Shown: one piece after another, positions 1 to 9,556 of the stretch
How positions within the stretch are numbered: the first letter of the stretch is position 1
Layout: every line of letters starts with the position of its first letter
Source: Liolophura sinensis
Taxonomy: Eukaryota > Mollusca > Polyplacophora > Chitonida > Chitonidae
DNA: 64,000 nt
NCBI RefSeq assembly: GCF_032854445.1
Contig: NC_088305.1
Location: forward strand, 14,123,717 to 14,187,716
Reading direction: 5' to 3'
Program-made: the position numbers and the translations under genes
Notes under the pieces: generated by a model
What the model saw: the letters and a program-made list of their open reading frames with translations, nothing else
Database searches by the model: none
What the model was told of the DNA's origin: nothing

Positions 1-20
1 TGAAAGACAAGCCTACAAAG
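1..20 (+). other. possible upstream exon end with splice donor
   Basis: The first 20 bases end in AAAG followed by GTAAGG, a good donor site. The start codon at 815 comes directly after an acceptor-like TTTATAG, so the coding exon probably has an upstream partner, and this would be a 5' untranslated exon. Alternatively, the last codons read TAC AAA G, the same phase-1 ending as exon 3 of the gene below, so it could be the edge of a coding exon of an upstream paralogue. The window edge prevents a decision. Confidence 0.3.
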
Positions 21-405
21 GTAAGGTAAAATGTGGCGACAGGCTTTAAGTACACTGTTAGAATTCCTGGTAAAGCTTTACTGTATATGTTTACACATAT
101 AGTGTAAATGTTCACCTTTTGCAGTAAGCTTTCCATATTTATAAGGTAAACTAAGGTATTTTTACTTGAAATATTATTTTTTACGTTGCTGTAGTAACAA
201 TCAGTAAACATGTACATATCCAGGAAAAGGTCATATCCCAGTCTCCATGCACCCAAATAGCTGAACGTTCTACATTTGGCCATGTAAAACGGCTGTGTTT
301 GTTAAATTATGCATGTTAAAACACTATTTTCTTAAAGCAATTAGGCCTATAGGCCTAAGGCAGTATGCAAGAATGAAGACTACAAATGTAGGCTGCGTCT
401 TTTTG

Positions 406-531
406 ATTTATTTATGTATTTATTTGTTTATTTATTGATTGATTTTTTTTGATTGGTATTTTACGCCGTACTCAAGAATATTTCATCTATACAACGGCGA
501 TCAGCATTATGTTGGGAGGAAACGCGTCTTT
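406..531 (-). mobile_element. SINE family A (V-SINE/RUDI-like) tail fragment
   Basis: A T-rich run of TTTATT units is followed by the antisense tail and the start of the middle domain of SINE family A (GTACTCAAGAATATTTCA, then CAGCATTAT). The tRNA-like head is absent. It lies in the flank or first intron upstream of the EF-hand gene. The rest of 21-814 shows nothing I recognise. Confidence 0.65.
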
Positions 532-814
532 TTGAGTAAAAATATCAGTACAGGTTTACCAGGACAAAATTAACGTTTACATTACAAACTAAACGTATAC
601 ATGTATGTGAGGTGAAACTTTACTCAATCGGATGCAGCCAAACCTCACGTTTTTTTCTGAAAATGTTTAGGGCAAACTTTTAGCGGTGTATATGTTCCCT
701 TAATCGACATGTAATACCTAAAGCAGGTCAGAATATAAGCCATACTAGTGCAAAAGGTACAGTTCTGTAGGTTAACTGGCCCACACCTTTACTTTCCTGA
801 TGTTTTGTTTATAG

Positions 815-1006
815 ATGAAGACGAAGACGATACTGGTGTTAATGGTCCTCAGCATGTTGGCTGTGGAAGAGAGTAACGCCTGGATCAATAGTGTCTGCAG
901 ATGGGTTTGTTACAGAGGCTGCGAACTGCTTATAAAGAGGGGCTGGGGCCGACAGGCCCTCTGTAAATTCGCCTGTCGTAGAAAGTGTGGTAGGGGAAAG
1001 AGACAG
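815..1006 (+). CDS. EF-hand gene coding exon 1: signal peptide and six-cysteine basic module
   Basis: Exactly 64 codons, from ATG (directly after an acceptor-like TTTATAG) to the donor GTGAGT at 1007; intron 1 is phase 0. It encodes the signal peptide and a 38-residue basic segment with cysteines spaced CX3CX3C-X13-CX3CX3C. The two halves mirror each other and could form two helices tied by three disulfides, with Gly43-Trp44-Gly45 at the turn. It ends with Gly-Lys-Arg-Gln. Reading through the donor would add only 25 unrelated residues before a stop at 1082, so the splice is much more likely. Confidence 0.78.
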
Positions 1007-3839
1007 GTGAGTACTTTTGGGATCCAACCTTTGGAAGCGTATCGTACCATCTCGCATCAAAGTTTAGTCCTGAAACAACAATAATACAAGAAAGTTAATT
1101 GTAATACAAATAAGTGTGTGATCGTCATACTGGAAAACTGTTTTAAGTACATGACGGTCCGGCGATTTATGGCTAACTAAATGCCCAAATTCACTCACCC
1201 GCGTTTCCCAGGTACATGACAAAACTCCTTATTAATCCTCCATACCTTATGACCGGGGAGAGCTGGATTCGATCTTGTGACCAACATGTAGTTCATGCAA
1301 GGGATCGTCACCGTGGATCAAAAAACTTATACAAGGGATTTGTTTCGTACACCAATGAAACTGATCCCCATGCTATACAGAAATGTCATAAATAAACAAT
1401 TTATTTATTTATTTTTTTGACTGGGGTTTTACGCCGTACTCAAGAATATTTCACTTATATGACGGCGGTCAGCATTATGGTGGGTGGAAACCGGGCAGAG
1501 CCCGGGGGAAACCCACGACCATCCACAGGTTGCTGACAGACCTTCCCACGTACGGCCGGAGAGGAAGCCAGCATGAGCTGGACTTGAACTCACAGCGACA
1601 GCATTGGTGAGAGACTCCTGGGTCATTACGCTGCGCTAGCGCGCTAACCGACTGAGCCACGGAGGCCCCAATAAACAATTTATGGATGTTAAAACTTGCC
1701 AAACATATGAACGTTTGTATTTTTGTAAAATCCTACAAAACTTGGAATTATACATGCGCATATCATTCCAGGCGATCGATGGGCTTGGTCACGTGACACC
1801 AATCCCCGCTAACTTTGACTTCTACGACCTAGACGACGACAACTTCATCGAGATCAACGAGTTTGCTGCGACATTAGGCGAAGACGTCAACGAACCTGAT
1901 CTCGTGAAAGGCTTCATTCTCACCGACGTCAACGGTAGGTTGAAAAATGGCGTAACTGTATACATATTTGGATTTGGTTTGTTCATTTATTGGCTTGTGC
2001 AGCTTTTAGGCTATTCGGTGGGCCCAGCTAGCCCGACTGACTATCGAAACATCGGTCGTCGTGTATCAGTCACTTTATAAGGAGGTGGGGGTGGGGAGGG
2101 GGCAGGGGTGGCTGGGTACGTCATGAGTAATCGGTAATCAGTCGGGCTAAAAAATGGCCTCTAGTGAGGGTTGATGCATACTTATATGCTGTTGTTTAAA
2201 AAGGAATCCGTTGCGAGCGGTGGTGTTGCAATAAATAGGTATGCCTTGAACTAAACAATTCTTCTGGATTCCATCACTGTGCAGACCAAAACGGAAATGC
2301 ACACACTTACAGGAAAGTTGACTGAAAGCATTCAACACATTCGCAGTGGCAGATTAATACTGGAGACCATTATCCTTGGCTGCATGTTGAAGAGAAATCT
2401 CCCCTTGGGTGGCGTATTTCATTTCTCTTGCCATTTGGGGCTACGTACCCTTTGGTAGCAAAGAATACCTAACTGCACACAGTAATGACTGGTATACAGC
2501 CAGGTCATTTCCGTGAACGCCCGACTAACCAGGATCTCCCTCCAAAACAGGAGAACGACCCCAAATGGAACAGCTTTGTGTGCAGGATGTCAGTTAGTGA
2601 AGGCGAGATCGAGACCAATTAGTGTTACGTAATGCAATAAGTGCACTTGAAGGGCCCTAAAATGTAACAACTCTGAATGCCATTTTTTTTGTAATTAATA
2701 TAGCTATATTTATTTATGTATCTAATTGGAGTTCAACGCTGTACTCAAGAATATATCGCTCATACGACGACAAACAGCATTATAATGAGAGGAAAGCGGG
2801 TTGATTCCGGGGGAACCCCACGACCATCCGATGGTTACCGTCAGACCTCCCCACGTCCGACAGGGGATGAAAAATGTAGTTATATGTTCTGTTGTAAAAA
2901 CTGACACGCTACCAGTGAACCATTCAGCGACAACTTCCCTTGAAATTTTGAACACAGAAAGCTGCATCAGAGTTTACCAGTGTCAACACTTCAGACGTAT
3001 CCGTGTAAACGAGTATTATGAGCTAATTAACTTACGGTGTGGTCACAGCAATGTCACTGAATGCATCACTTAGAGTATTATTTGGTTTTTCTTTAGGGGA
3101 TGGTAAGTTGACTCGGGAGGAATTCTCGGCAGAAACTTGCGTCTTCTACAAAGGTAAGTTTTGACTTTGTTAATGACGTTAGTTACGTCTGATTCATTTA
3201 TTTGATGACTACGCCATACTCAGGAATATTTTACTTATACGAAGGTGGCCAGCATGATGGTGGGAGGAAATAAGCCAGATCCCAAGAAATGTCACCACAA
3301 TCCGCGGGCTGCTGCCAGACCTTCCCACGTTCAGCGGGAGAGGAAGCCAGCATAACGTCTGATTCGGACAGATATTTCAATTATATAGAAAAAAATGAGA
3401 ACTATATTACTCACTCAGATTAACTGGGTCTTAGTCTAGGTAAACTCTGATCCTCATATTTAAACGAATTATGCTTTGTCCGGAAATCTCCACGATATTG
3501 CTGCAAAATTGACGAAGTGGCGCTAAGCTGTAATCATTAACCCAAACTATGAATCATTACACTGCCAATGGGGTTAATAGCTACGTCTACTTTATCTCAG
3601 AATAAAATACTTCGTATTACATACTTTGAACCTCGAATTTACAAGAATACTAATGTGTAAAATACATCGCCGCGATGTGGCTGCGATAAACGGATGTATG
3701 GTTGTTGTTTCAGTGATCAATTCTTATCTCCACATAATATACTAAACCTCTACGAACTGGATCGATAACGCTTTAACTTGTTTTTGTAGCAGAGCCTGTC
3801 CCGGAAGAAAAGAAGACAAATGACGGACATACGATGTAA
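815..3839 (+). CDS. secreted cysteine-rich peptide / two-EF-hand protein, four coding exons
   Basis: Joined exons 815-1006, 1772-1934, 3097-3153 and 3790-3839 give 462 bp, or 153 residues plus TAA. All introns are GT...AG, with phases 0, 1 and 1. Seen: a hydrophobic signal peptide (about residues 1-22, cut likely after Ala22); a basic segment, residues 23-63, with Cys28, 32, 36, 50, 54 and 58 and roughly ten Arg/Lys against one Glu; Gly61-Lys62-Arg63, a classical amidation plus dibasic cleavage signal; EF-hand 1 with loop Asp83-Glu94; EF-hand 2 with loop Asp116-Glu127 (DVNGDGKLTREE); one further cysteine, Cys133; and a short hydrophilic tail rich in Glu, Lys and Pro. Known: EF-hand loops with acidic residues at 1, 3, 5 and 12 bind calcium, and secreted EF-hand proteins occur in molluscan mantle and larval secretomes. 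Inferred: the precursor may be cut into an amidated cationic peptide and an extracellular calcium-binding protein. I do not recognise an exact named homologue. Introns 1-3 each contain a SINE. Confidence 0.8.
1391..1683 (-). mobile_element. full-length SINE family A with perfect 14-bp target-site duplication, in intron 1
   Basis: The body is 1405-1669; the duplicated target AATAAACAATTTAT occurs at 1391-1404 and 1670-1683. In sense orientation (minus strand) it has a tRNA-like head (GTGGCTCAGTCGG A box, GAGTTCAAGTCC B box), a conserved middle, and a tail ending in the AAATA series. The perfect target duplication and near-consensus sequence point to a recent insertion. Open frames across it (for example 1475-1702, minus) are SINE sequence, not genes. 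Confidence 0.9.
1772..1934 (+). CDS. EF-hand gene coding exon 2: first EF-hand
   Basis: It starts after the acceptor ATTCCAG and ends at the donor GTAGGT (1935); 163 bp, phase 0 to phase 1. It encodes residues 65-118 and the first base of Gly119. The calcium loop is Asp83, Asp85, Asp87, Phe89, Glu91, Glu94. Position 6 is Asn instead of the usual Gly, which is tolerated in many EF-hands. The exon is clearly richer in G+C than the flanking introns, as expected for coding sequence. The open frame upstream (from 1682) is intron and SINE target-site DNA. Confidence 0.82.
2706..2872 (-). mobile_element. SINE family A, headless and diverged, in intron 2
   Basis: Antisense tail and middle domain (CTGTACTCAAGAATAT, CCCACGACCATCCG) can be followed, but the tRNA-like head is missing and many positions differ from consensus. 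It is older than the intron 1 copy. The rest of intron 2 (1935-2705 and 2873-3096), including a G-rich stretch at 2082-2112, shows nothing I recognise. Confidence 0.75.
3097..3153 (+). CDS. EF-hand gene coding exon 3: second EF-hand loop
   Basis: A 57-bp exon between the acceptor TTTCTTTAG and the donor GTAAGT, phase 1 to phase 1. With the last base of exon 2 it completes Gly119 and gives a textbook calcium loop (Asp116, Asn118, Asp120, Gly121, Lys122, Thr124, Glu127), then Phe128, Cys133 and Tyr136-Lys137. The intron splits the loop between positions 4 and 5. The exon is too short for ordinary ORF listing and is found only by joining frames. Confidence 0.82.
3185..3365 (-). mobile_element. 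headless SINE family A with 11-bp target-site duplication, in intron 3
   Basis: The body is 3196-3354, flanked by perfect ACGTCTGATTC repeats at 3185-3195 and 3355-3365. In sense orientation the element begins at ATGCTGGCTTCC, that is, without the tRNA-derived head. The intact target duplication shows that it inserted in this form. Confidence 0.85.
3790..3839 (+). CDS. EF-hand gene coding exon 4 (unit A copy), with stop
   Basis: Follows the acceptor TTTTTGTAG. CA plus the last G of exon 3 makes Ala138; the exon then encodes Glu-Pro-Val-Pro-Glu-Glu-Lys-Lys and ends ...Gly-His-Thr-Met-stop. A polyadenylation hexamer lies 180 bp downstream. The exon sits at the left end of the ~1.92 kb tandem repeat, so an almost identical exon exists at 5710-5759. 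Confidence 0.75.
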
Positions 3840-4018
3840 AACACTGGTCAGCAGGGATGATCTCCGTACTGATCAGCCATCAGTGATTTCCGACATCATC
3901 ATCCGATCATTTCAGATTCACTGGTGATTTTCCAGATTCACCGTCAACATAAACCTCATCATAACAGTATAAAATAACATGTACACATTTTTGTACTGAA
4001 TTTTTGATTGTGATTAAA

Positions 4019-4024
4019 AATAAA
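4019..4024 (+). promoter_or_regulatory. polyadenylation hexamer AATAAA, unit A
   Basis: AATAAA lies 180 bp after the stop codon at 3839, followed by TG/T-rich sequence near 4050. It is a reasonable 3' end signal for the EF-hand gene using the first terminal exon. Confidence 0.5.
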
Positions 4025-4102
4025 TCAATGAAATTAAGAGCAATTTCTCGAGTGTTTTTGTAACTACATGTACTGATACTAGGTGTATTTTTGTATGTAA
4101 TT

Positions 4103-4425
4103 TAGGGGTTTTGCATCGTACTTAATTATTTTGCAGTCACATGACGACGAATAATCTTCAGGTGTATGTACATAAAGTACTGCCGGCACTGAAGTATCAT
4201 GCTTACGACACCAGACATGACACCAGACATGACACCCCACCTAGTCACATTATACTGACACCGAGGCCACCAATCATATTTCTTTCCTCTGTCCTCTCAC
4301 TGTTGAGCACCAAGTGTAGCAGCAATAAACAGCATTTTTAAGGCCTTTGGTACGACCCGACCCTGATTTGATCCCGGATCTACTGACCTCTAGGTGGACG
4401 CTTTAACCGTTAAGCCACCGATGCG
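4103..4425 (-). mobile_element. SINE family B, in repeat unit A
   Basis: In sense orientation it begins CGCATCGGTGGCTTAACGG (A box), continues through GGGATCAAATCAGGG (B box) and ends with TGACTGCAAAATAATT plus a tail related to family A. Units B and C carry the same insertion, so it predates the tandem duplication. This copy has lost about 40 bp that the others keep. Confidence 0.72.
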
Positions 4426-5709
4426 TCTACGTTGATTATACACCCCATGGACATGTACGTACATATATAACGAGGTTATCCAATACACTGTCAGAAGTTT
4501 TCTGACCCCTGGGTGCAGAATTCAAGTCTAAACGCTATCAATAACAGTGACAGTTATAAGCACATTTTCTTTTCCCTTGTACAATAAACATGTGGAATGC
4601 TTTATGGTATAATACGGTGAATATTTTCAATAAAATCCAGTAGTACACAATTACTAACTTGTCAACTAGGCGGTGAGGGCGAGGGTTGGGGATTCATGGT
4701 ATTGACTAAACCACAGGTTAATAAGTGTTTTATCATAGCGAATTTAATTTCATGCGGATTATACTGGGTGAGGCGGCATATTTTGTATTCCTGTGGATTT
4801 GCGCTAGTCGTCCTGAAGCAGGACGTTTCCTGGGTCCCCAACACGTTAGATGTAGGTTACACACCATACACAACCAATGGATATAAGCATTGGTCGCCTC
4901 TAACACGGCGTCACACTGTGACGGTTTTAGTCTGTAACTTCAGTCGTAGTCTCAAGGCTAAAGAAGACATGTAGTCGATCAACACCCCTTGTTCACTTAT
5001 ACCGCTAGCAGCATGCATTTATAGCTGTACGTGTTTGCTCCACTCGTTTTAAATCATATTCTGTTAAATTTATATTAGAATATCGCAGTATAGTGTTAAT
5101 GTAGTTTGGAATGTAATAGTACATAATGTGAAATGGTGATCACTTTTTATCTTTGACAGAAATTCTGATTAATTACGTTTGTGGAAAAGACAAAAAATGA
5201 AGAAAAAAAAAGCACGAAGGCTACTAGTAATTGGCGTCGTGTGTGCGTTTATCATTCGGAATATCGTCTAATCGGAATTATTATAAAGATTTTGTACAGC
5301 AGTTTACTGCGTTCCAGTAATTATATAAGCGGTTATTTCCTCTGAAAAAAATCCACCGATGTACCCAGACAGATTTAATCACCTGCGTCTGGAGACATGT
5401 TCTTGTCATAGATTACAGAGTGCTTATGATTGGCTTACGACACCGCATTCGTCAGTTCATGGTGTACAGTTCCCAGCGGAATGCATCGAGTTTTACGAGA
5501 AGGGAAGCCATAGAGATACATAGCACAACGACAAAGCTTATATAAGTTTACGCATTAAGAACTTCGTAATTTATAAATAAAATACATCGCGGCGATGTGG
5601 CTGCGATGAACGGATGTATGGTTGTTGTTTCAGTGATCAATTCTTATCTCCACATAATATACTAAACCTCTACGAGGTGGATCGATAACGCTTTAACTTG
5701 TTTTTGTAG

Positions 5710-5759
5710 CAGAGCCTGTCCCGGAAGAAAAGAAGACAAATGACGGACATACGGTGTAA
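5710..5759 (+). CDS. duplicated terminal exon 4' of the EF-hand gene
   Basis: The exon matches 3790-3839 at all but one of 50 bases: ATG to GTG in the last codon, so the protein would end Thr-Val instead of Thr-Met. The acceptor, the preceding pyrimidine tract and the TAA stop are intact, and a polyadenylation hexamer follows at 5939. It could serve as an alternative terminal exon (skipping 3790-3839 and the first poly(A) site), or it may be an unused duplicate. Confidence 0.5.
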
Positions 5760-5938
5760 AGCACTGGTCAGCAGGGATGATCTCCGTACTGATCAGCCCT
5801 GAGTGATTTCCGACATCATCATCCGATCATTTCAGATTCACTGATGCTTTTCCAGATTCACCGTCAAGATACATCTCCTCATAACAGTATAAAATAACAT
5901 GTAGACTTTATTGTACTGAGTTTTTGATTGTGGTTTAA

Positions 5939-5944
5939 AATAAA
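5939..5944 (+). promoter_or_regulatory. polyadenylation hexamer AATAAA, unit B
   Basis: It occupies the same place, 180 bp after the stop, as the hexamer of unit A. It would serve transcripts that use the second terminal exon. Confidence 0.4.
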
Positions 5945-6027
5945 TTAATGAAAATAACAGCAATGACATTTTTCGAGTGTTTTTGTAACTACATGTACTA
6001 ATACTACATGTATTTTTGTATGTAAGC

Positions 6028-6376
6028 TAAGGGTTTTACATCGTACTTAACAATTTTTCAGTCACATGACGACGAATAATCTTCAGGTGTGTGTAGATAA
6101 ACTGTGTTTTCTTGTGGCAAGGCGAGTCCATGTCACCTAAGTACTGCCGGCACTGAAGTATTATGCCGACGACACCAGACATGACACCCCACGTAGTCAC
6201 ATTATACTGACACCGAGGCCACCAATCATGTTTCTTTCTTCTATCCTCTCACTGTTGAGCACTAAGTGTAGCAACAATAAACAGCATTTTTAAGGCCTTT
6301 GGTATGACCCGACCCTGATTTGATCCCTGATCTACTGACCTCTAGGTGGATGCTTTAACCGTTACGCCACCGATGC
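6028..6376 (-). mobile_element. SINE family B, in repeat unit B
   Basis: Orthologous to the unit A copy and more complete: it keeps the TTGTGGCAAGGCGAGTCCATG segment that unit A lacks. Head boxes are still readable at the right end (GGTGGCGTAACGGTTAAAGC in sense orientation). Confidence 0.7.
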
Positions 6377-6556
6377 GCCTGCATTGATTATACACCCCAT
6401 GGACATGCACGTACATATATAATGAGGATATCTAATACACTGGCCAACGAAAACTTTTCTGAACCCTGGGTGCAGAATTCAAGTCTAAACGCTATCGCTA
6501 CATAAAAAATGCGTCCTTGTGCTTATTCACAGAGACAGTGTTTATTAGTTAAAGGG

Positions 6557-6580
6557 GCGTGTTTATTATAGTAAACACGC
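6557..6580. repeat. perfect 9-bp inverted repeat, unit B only
   Basis: GCGTGTTTA and TAAACACGC flank a 6-base loop. Unit C has the left arm followed by a disrupted right arm (TTTATTATAGTTTATTATAG). It could form a hairpin; no function is evident. Confidence 0.45.
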
Positions 6581-7739
6581 AACTGGTTTCATGGTGTAAT
6601 GAGGTGAATATTTTCAATAAAATCCAGTAGTACACAGTTACTAACTTGTCAACTTGGAGGTCGGGTCGAGGGTTGGGGATTCATGGTAACGACTCAGCCA
6701 CAAGTTAATAAGTGTTTTATCATAGCGAATTTAATTTCATGCAAGTTATGATGGGTGAGGCGGCATATTTTGTATTCCCGTGGATTTGCGCTAGTCGTCC
6801 TGAAAGCAGGACGTTTCCTGGGTCTCCAACACGTTAGATGTAGGTTACACACCATACACAGCCAATGGACATACGCATTCGTCGCCTCCTACACGGCGTC
6901 ACACTGTGACGGTTTTAATCTGTAACTTCAGTCGTAGTCTCAAGGCTAAAGAAGACATGTAGTCGATCAACACCCCTTGTTCACTTATACCGCTAGCAGC
7001 ATGCATTTATAGCTGTACGTATTTGCTCCACTCGTTTTAAATCATATTCTATCAAATATATTAGAATAGTAGTGTTATAGTACACAATGTGAAATGGTGA
7101 TCACGTTTATCTATGACCAAAATTCTGATTAATTACATTTGTGAAAAAGAAGAAAAAATGAAGAATAAAAATGCACGAAGCCTACTAGTAAATGGCGTCT
7201 TGTGTGCGTCTATCATTTGGGACATGGTCAACTCGGAATTATTATAAAGCTTTTGTAGGGCAGTTTTCTGCGCTCCGGTAATTACATAATCCGTTATTGT
7301 ACCCAGACAGATTTAATCACATGCTCCTGGCTACATGTTCTTACCATAGACCACAAGGGTTATGATTTGCTTACGGCACCTCAGTCGTCAGCTCATAGCT
7401 TACATTTCAGCGGAGAAAGGATAAGGGAAGCCACAAAGAAATAGAGCACATCAACAAAGCTTATATAAGTTTACATATGAAAAACATAGTGTTTGATAAA
7501 TAAATCACATCGTTGCGATGTGGCTGTGATGAAGGGCTGTATGGTTGTTGTTTCGTGCGGGACAAATGTGTAAATGATGACAAAGTTATTGACATTTATC
7601 GATAGTTAAACATGATGGGCATGTGAGCTGATACAGCCTACAGATCTGGCAATAGTAAGTGCCTGAACAAGATTTCAGTCCCTCGTAAATAGCCAATGAA
7701 GCTTGCAATAAGCCCCAATGCTACACAGAACGCCTGAAA

Positions 7740-8194
7740 CAAACCCAGTCCCAACAAATAAAGTCTGTGATAAACCCTAGTCCAAACAAATAAAGCCCGC
7801 GATAAACACCAGTCCCAACAAATAAAGCCTGTGATAAACACCAGTCGCAACAAATAAAGCCTGTGATAAACACCAGTTCCAACAAATAAAGCCTATGATA
7901 AACCCCAGTCCCAAAAAATAAAGCCTGTGATAAACACCAGTCCCAACAAATAAAGTCTGTGATAAACCCTAGTCCAAACAAATAAAGCTTGTGATAAACC
8001 TTAGTCCCAACAAATAAAGCCTGTGATAAACACCAGTCCCAACAAATAAAGTCCGTGATAAACACCATTTCCAACAAATAAAGCCTATGATAAACCGCAG
8101 TCCCAAAAAATAAAGCCCGTGATAAACCCTAGTCCCAACAAATAAAGCCTGTGATAAACCTTAGTCCCAACAAATACATCCTGTGATAAACCCT
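7740..8194. repeat. 32-bp minisatellite, about 14 units
   Basis: The unit begins CAAATAAAGCCTGTGATAAA and continues CACCAGTCCCAA, 32 bp. Most units differ at two or three positions. Each contains AATAAA on the plus strand. The minus-strand open frames here (7638-8077) arise because three 32-bp units make 32 codons without a stop; they are not a gene. Confidence 0.92.
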
Positions 8195-8449
8195 ATATAT
8201 TTTATAGTGCGATGATCATCCGATCATTCCAAATTCACTGAAGATTTTCCAAATTCACCGTCAACATACACCTCCTCATAACAGTATGAACCAACATGTA
8301 CACCCTCATGTATATTCTCGTGCGTGCATTTTACTGATCTTTTTCTTTGTCCTTTTTTACTGAGATTTTGATTGTGATTGAAAGTAAAATTAATGAAAAT
8401 AACAGCAATGATATATCGGGTGTTTTTGTAACTATTGATAATACATGTA

Positions 8450-8799
8450 TTTTACATCGAACTTAACATCCTACTTAACAGTTTTTCAGTCACCTGACGA
8501 CGAGTAATCTTCAGGTGTGTGTAATGTGTCTTCTTGTTGCAAGGCGAGTCCATGCCACCTAAATACTGCCAGCACTGAAGTATCATGCCGAGGACACCAG
8601 ACATGACAACCCACCTAATCACATTATACTGACACCGAGGCCAGCAATCCTGATTCCTTCCTCTACCCTCTCACTGTAGGATACCCAGTGTGGCAGCAGT
8701 AAGTACCAATTTTAAGGTCTTTGGTATGACCCGACCCTGGGTATATCCCACGTCTACTGACCTCTAGACGAACGCTCAAACCATTCGCCCCTGAAGCAC
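8450..8799 (-). mobile_element. SINE family B, in repeat unit C
   Basis: Third copy of the insertion shared by the tandem units, more diverged than the other two, with the head boxes altered at the right end. Confidence 0.65.
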
Positions 8800-9260
8800 T
8801 TGCACTGATATTACACGCCATGGACATGCACGTACACGTATAACGCGGTTATCCAATGCACTGGCCAATGTCTGAAGTCTGAATGCAAAATTCAAGCCTA
8901 AGCGCTATAAATAAGTCTGACGATTATAAACACATTTAGCTACGCTAAATAAAGCCGTCCTTGTGTTCATTCATAAAGACTACGTGTAGTAATTAAAGGG
9001 CGTGTTTATTATAGTTTATTATAGTTCTGTGGTATTATGTGTTGAATACTTCCAAAAAAGACCAATAACCCAGTAAACATGACTGTGTTATCAGGAGTAA
9101 GAAGTCGATAAAGCATGTAAAGTTTATGATTGGATACATTTGATATTTTACATGTTATATATGTGACATTGACTATGCACTAAACATGTTACCTGTTCAC
9201 TGAAGGAAGGGACTTTTACCTGTAGAAAGCGCTTTTTCATGCACACTCAAGGTTTTACTA

Positions 9261-9556
9261 GAGTGAGTGAGTGCTTGAGGTTAAACGTCACAATTTTTCA
9301 GTCACATGACGAAGAAGGAATCCTTTGGATGTATTTAATGTATCTCCTTGTTGCAGGACGGGATTCCCACCGCTCTTTTGTCTAGTGCTGCTTCACTGAG
9401 GCGCCTTACCGAATTCAAGTAAATCGCCCCGCCCGAGCTATTATATTCTTACGGCCAACCAGTCGCTGCATTATCCCCTTCATGCTGAACGCCAACCAAG
9501 GAAGTTACAACTTCCTCTTTTAAAGCCTTGGGTGTGACCCGACCCAGGATTGAAGG
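9261..9556 (-). mobile_element. SINE family C, nearly full length
   Basis: Antisense landmarks in order: GAGTGAGTGAGTGCTTG, CAATTTTTCAGTCACATGACG, ACCGCTCTTTTGTCTAGTGC, CAGTCGCTGCATTATCCCC, GGGTGTGACCCGACCC. The tRNA-like 5' part is cut off at the right end. Family C shares its tail with family B but has its own middle. Confidence 0.75.

Larger units (their letters stand above)
3655..5578 (+). repeat. tandem repeat unit A (~1.92 kb) with terminal exon
   Basis: It begins just before AAATACATCGC and contains exon 4, its 3' UTR, a SINE family B copy, and about 1.1 kb of non-coding DNA with a palindrome at 4909-4923 (CGTCACACTGTGACG). Matching landmarks recur exactly 1,920 bp later (exon 4 at 3790 and 5710). 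Most of it aligns to unit B with scattered substitutions and small indels. The open frame at 4696-4974 is interrupted by a stop in unit B and is not a gene. Confidence 0.88.
5579..7502 (+). repeat. tandem repeat unit B (~1.92 kb) with second terminal exon
   Basis: Same order as unit A: exon 4 copy, 3' UTR, SINE family B, and the palindrome (6897-6911). Unit-specific changes include extra sequence around 6500-6590 with a perfect 9-bp inverted repeat (GCGTGTTTA / TAAACACGC). The junctions with A and C are head to tail. Confidence 0.88.
7503..9080 (+). repeat. tandem repeat unit C, terminal exon lost
   Basis: The left arm (7503-7552) matches the start of units A and B up to TTGTTGTTTC. The segment that should hold exon 4 (~185 bp) is replaced by about 655 bp including a 32-bp minisatellite. 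Homology resumes near 8208 in the 3' UTR (GATGATCATCCGATCATTCC) and runs through a SINE family B copy to about 9080, where it stops, shorter than A and B. No acceptor or exon 4 remains. Confidence 0.82.

Noticed and set aside
1475-1702. Open frames of 60-75 codons within SINE copies (also 11253-11488, 29531-29936 and 59479-59718)
   Set aside because: They read through the SINE body in either direction and recur because the SINE recurs.
4696-4974. 92-codon frame in tandem unit A
   Set aside because: The same place in unit B has an early stop, so there is no sign of coding constraint.
7721-8077. 118-codon minus-strand frame with aromatic-rich repeats
   Set aside because: It is the 32-bp minisatellite read through three frames; no start or splice context.
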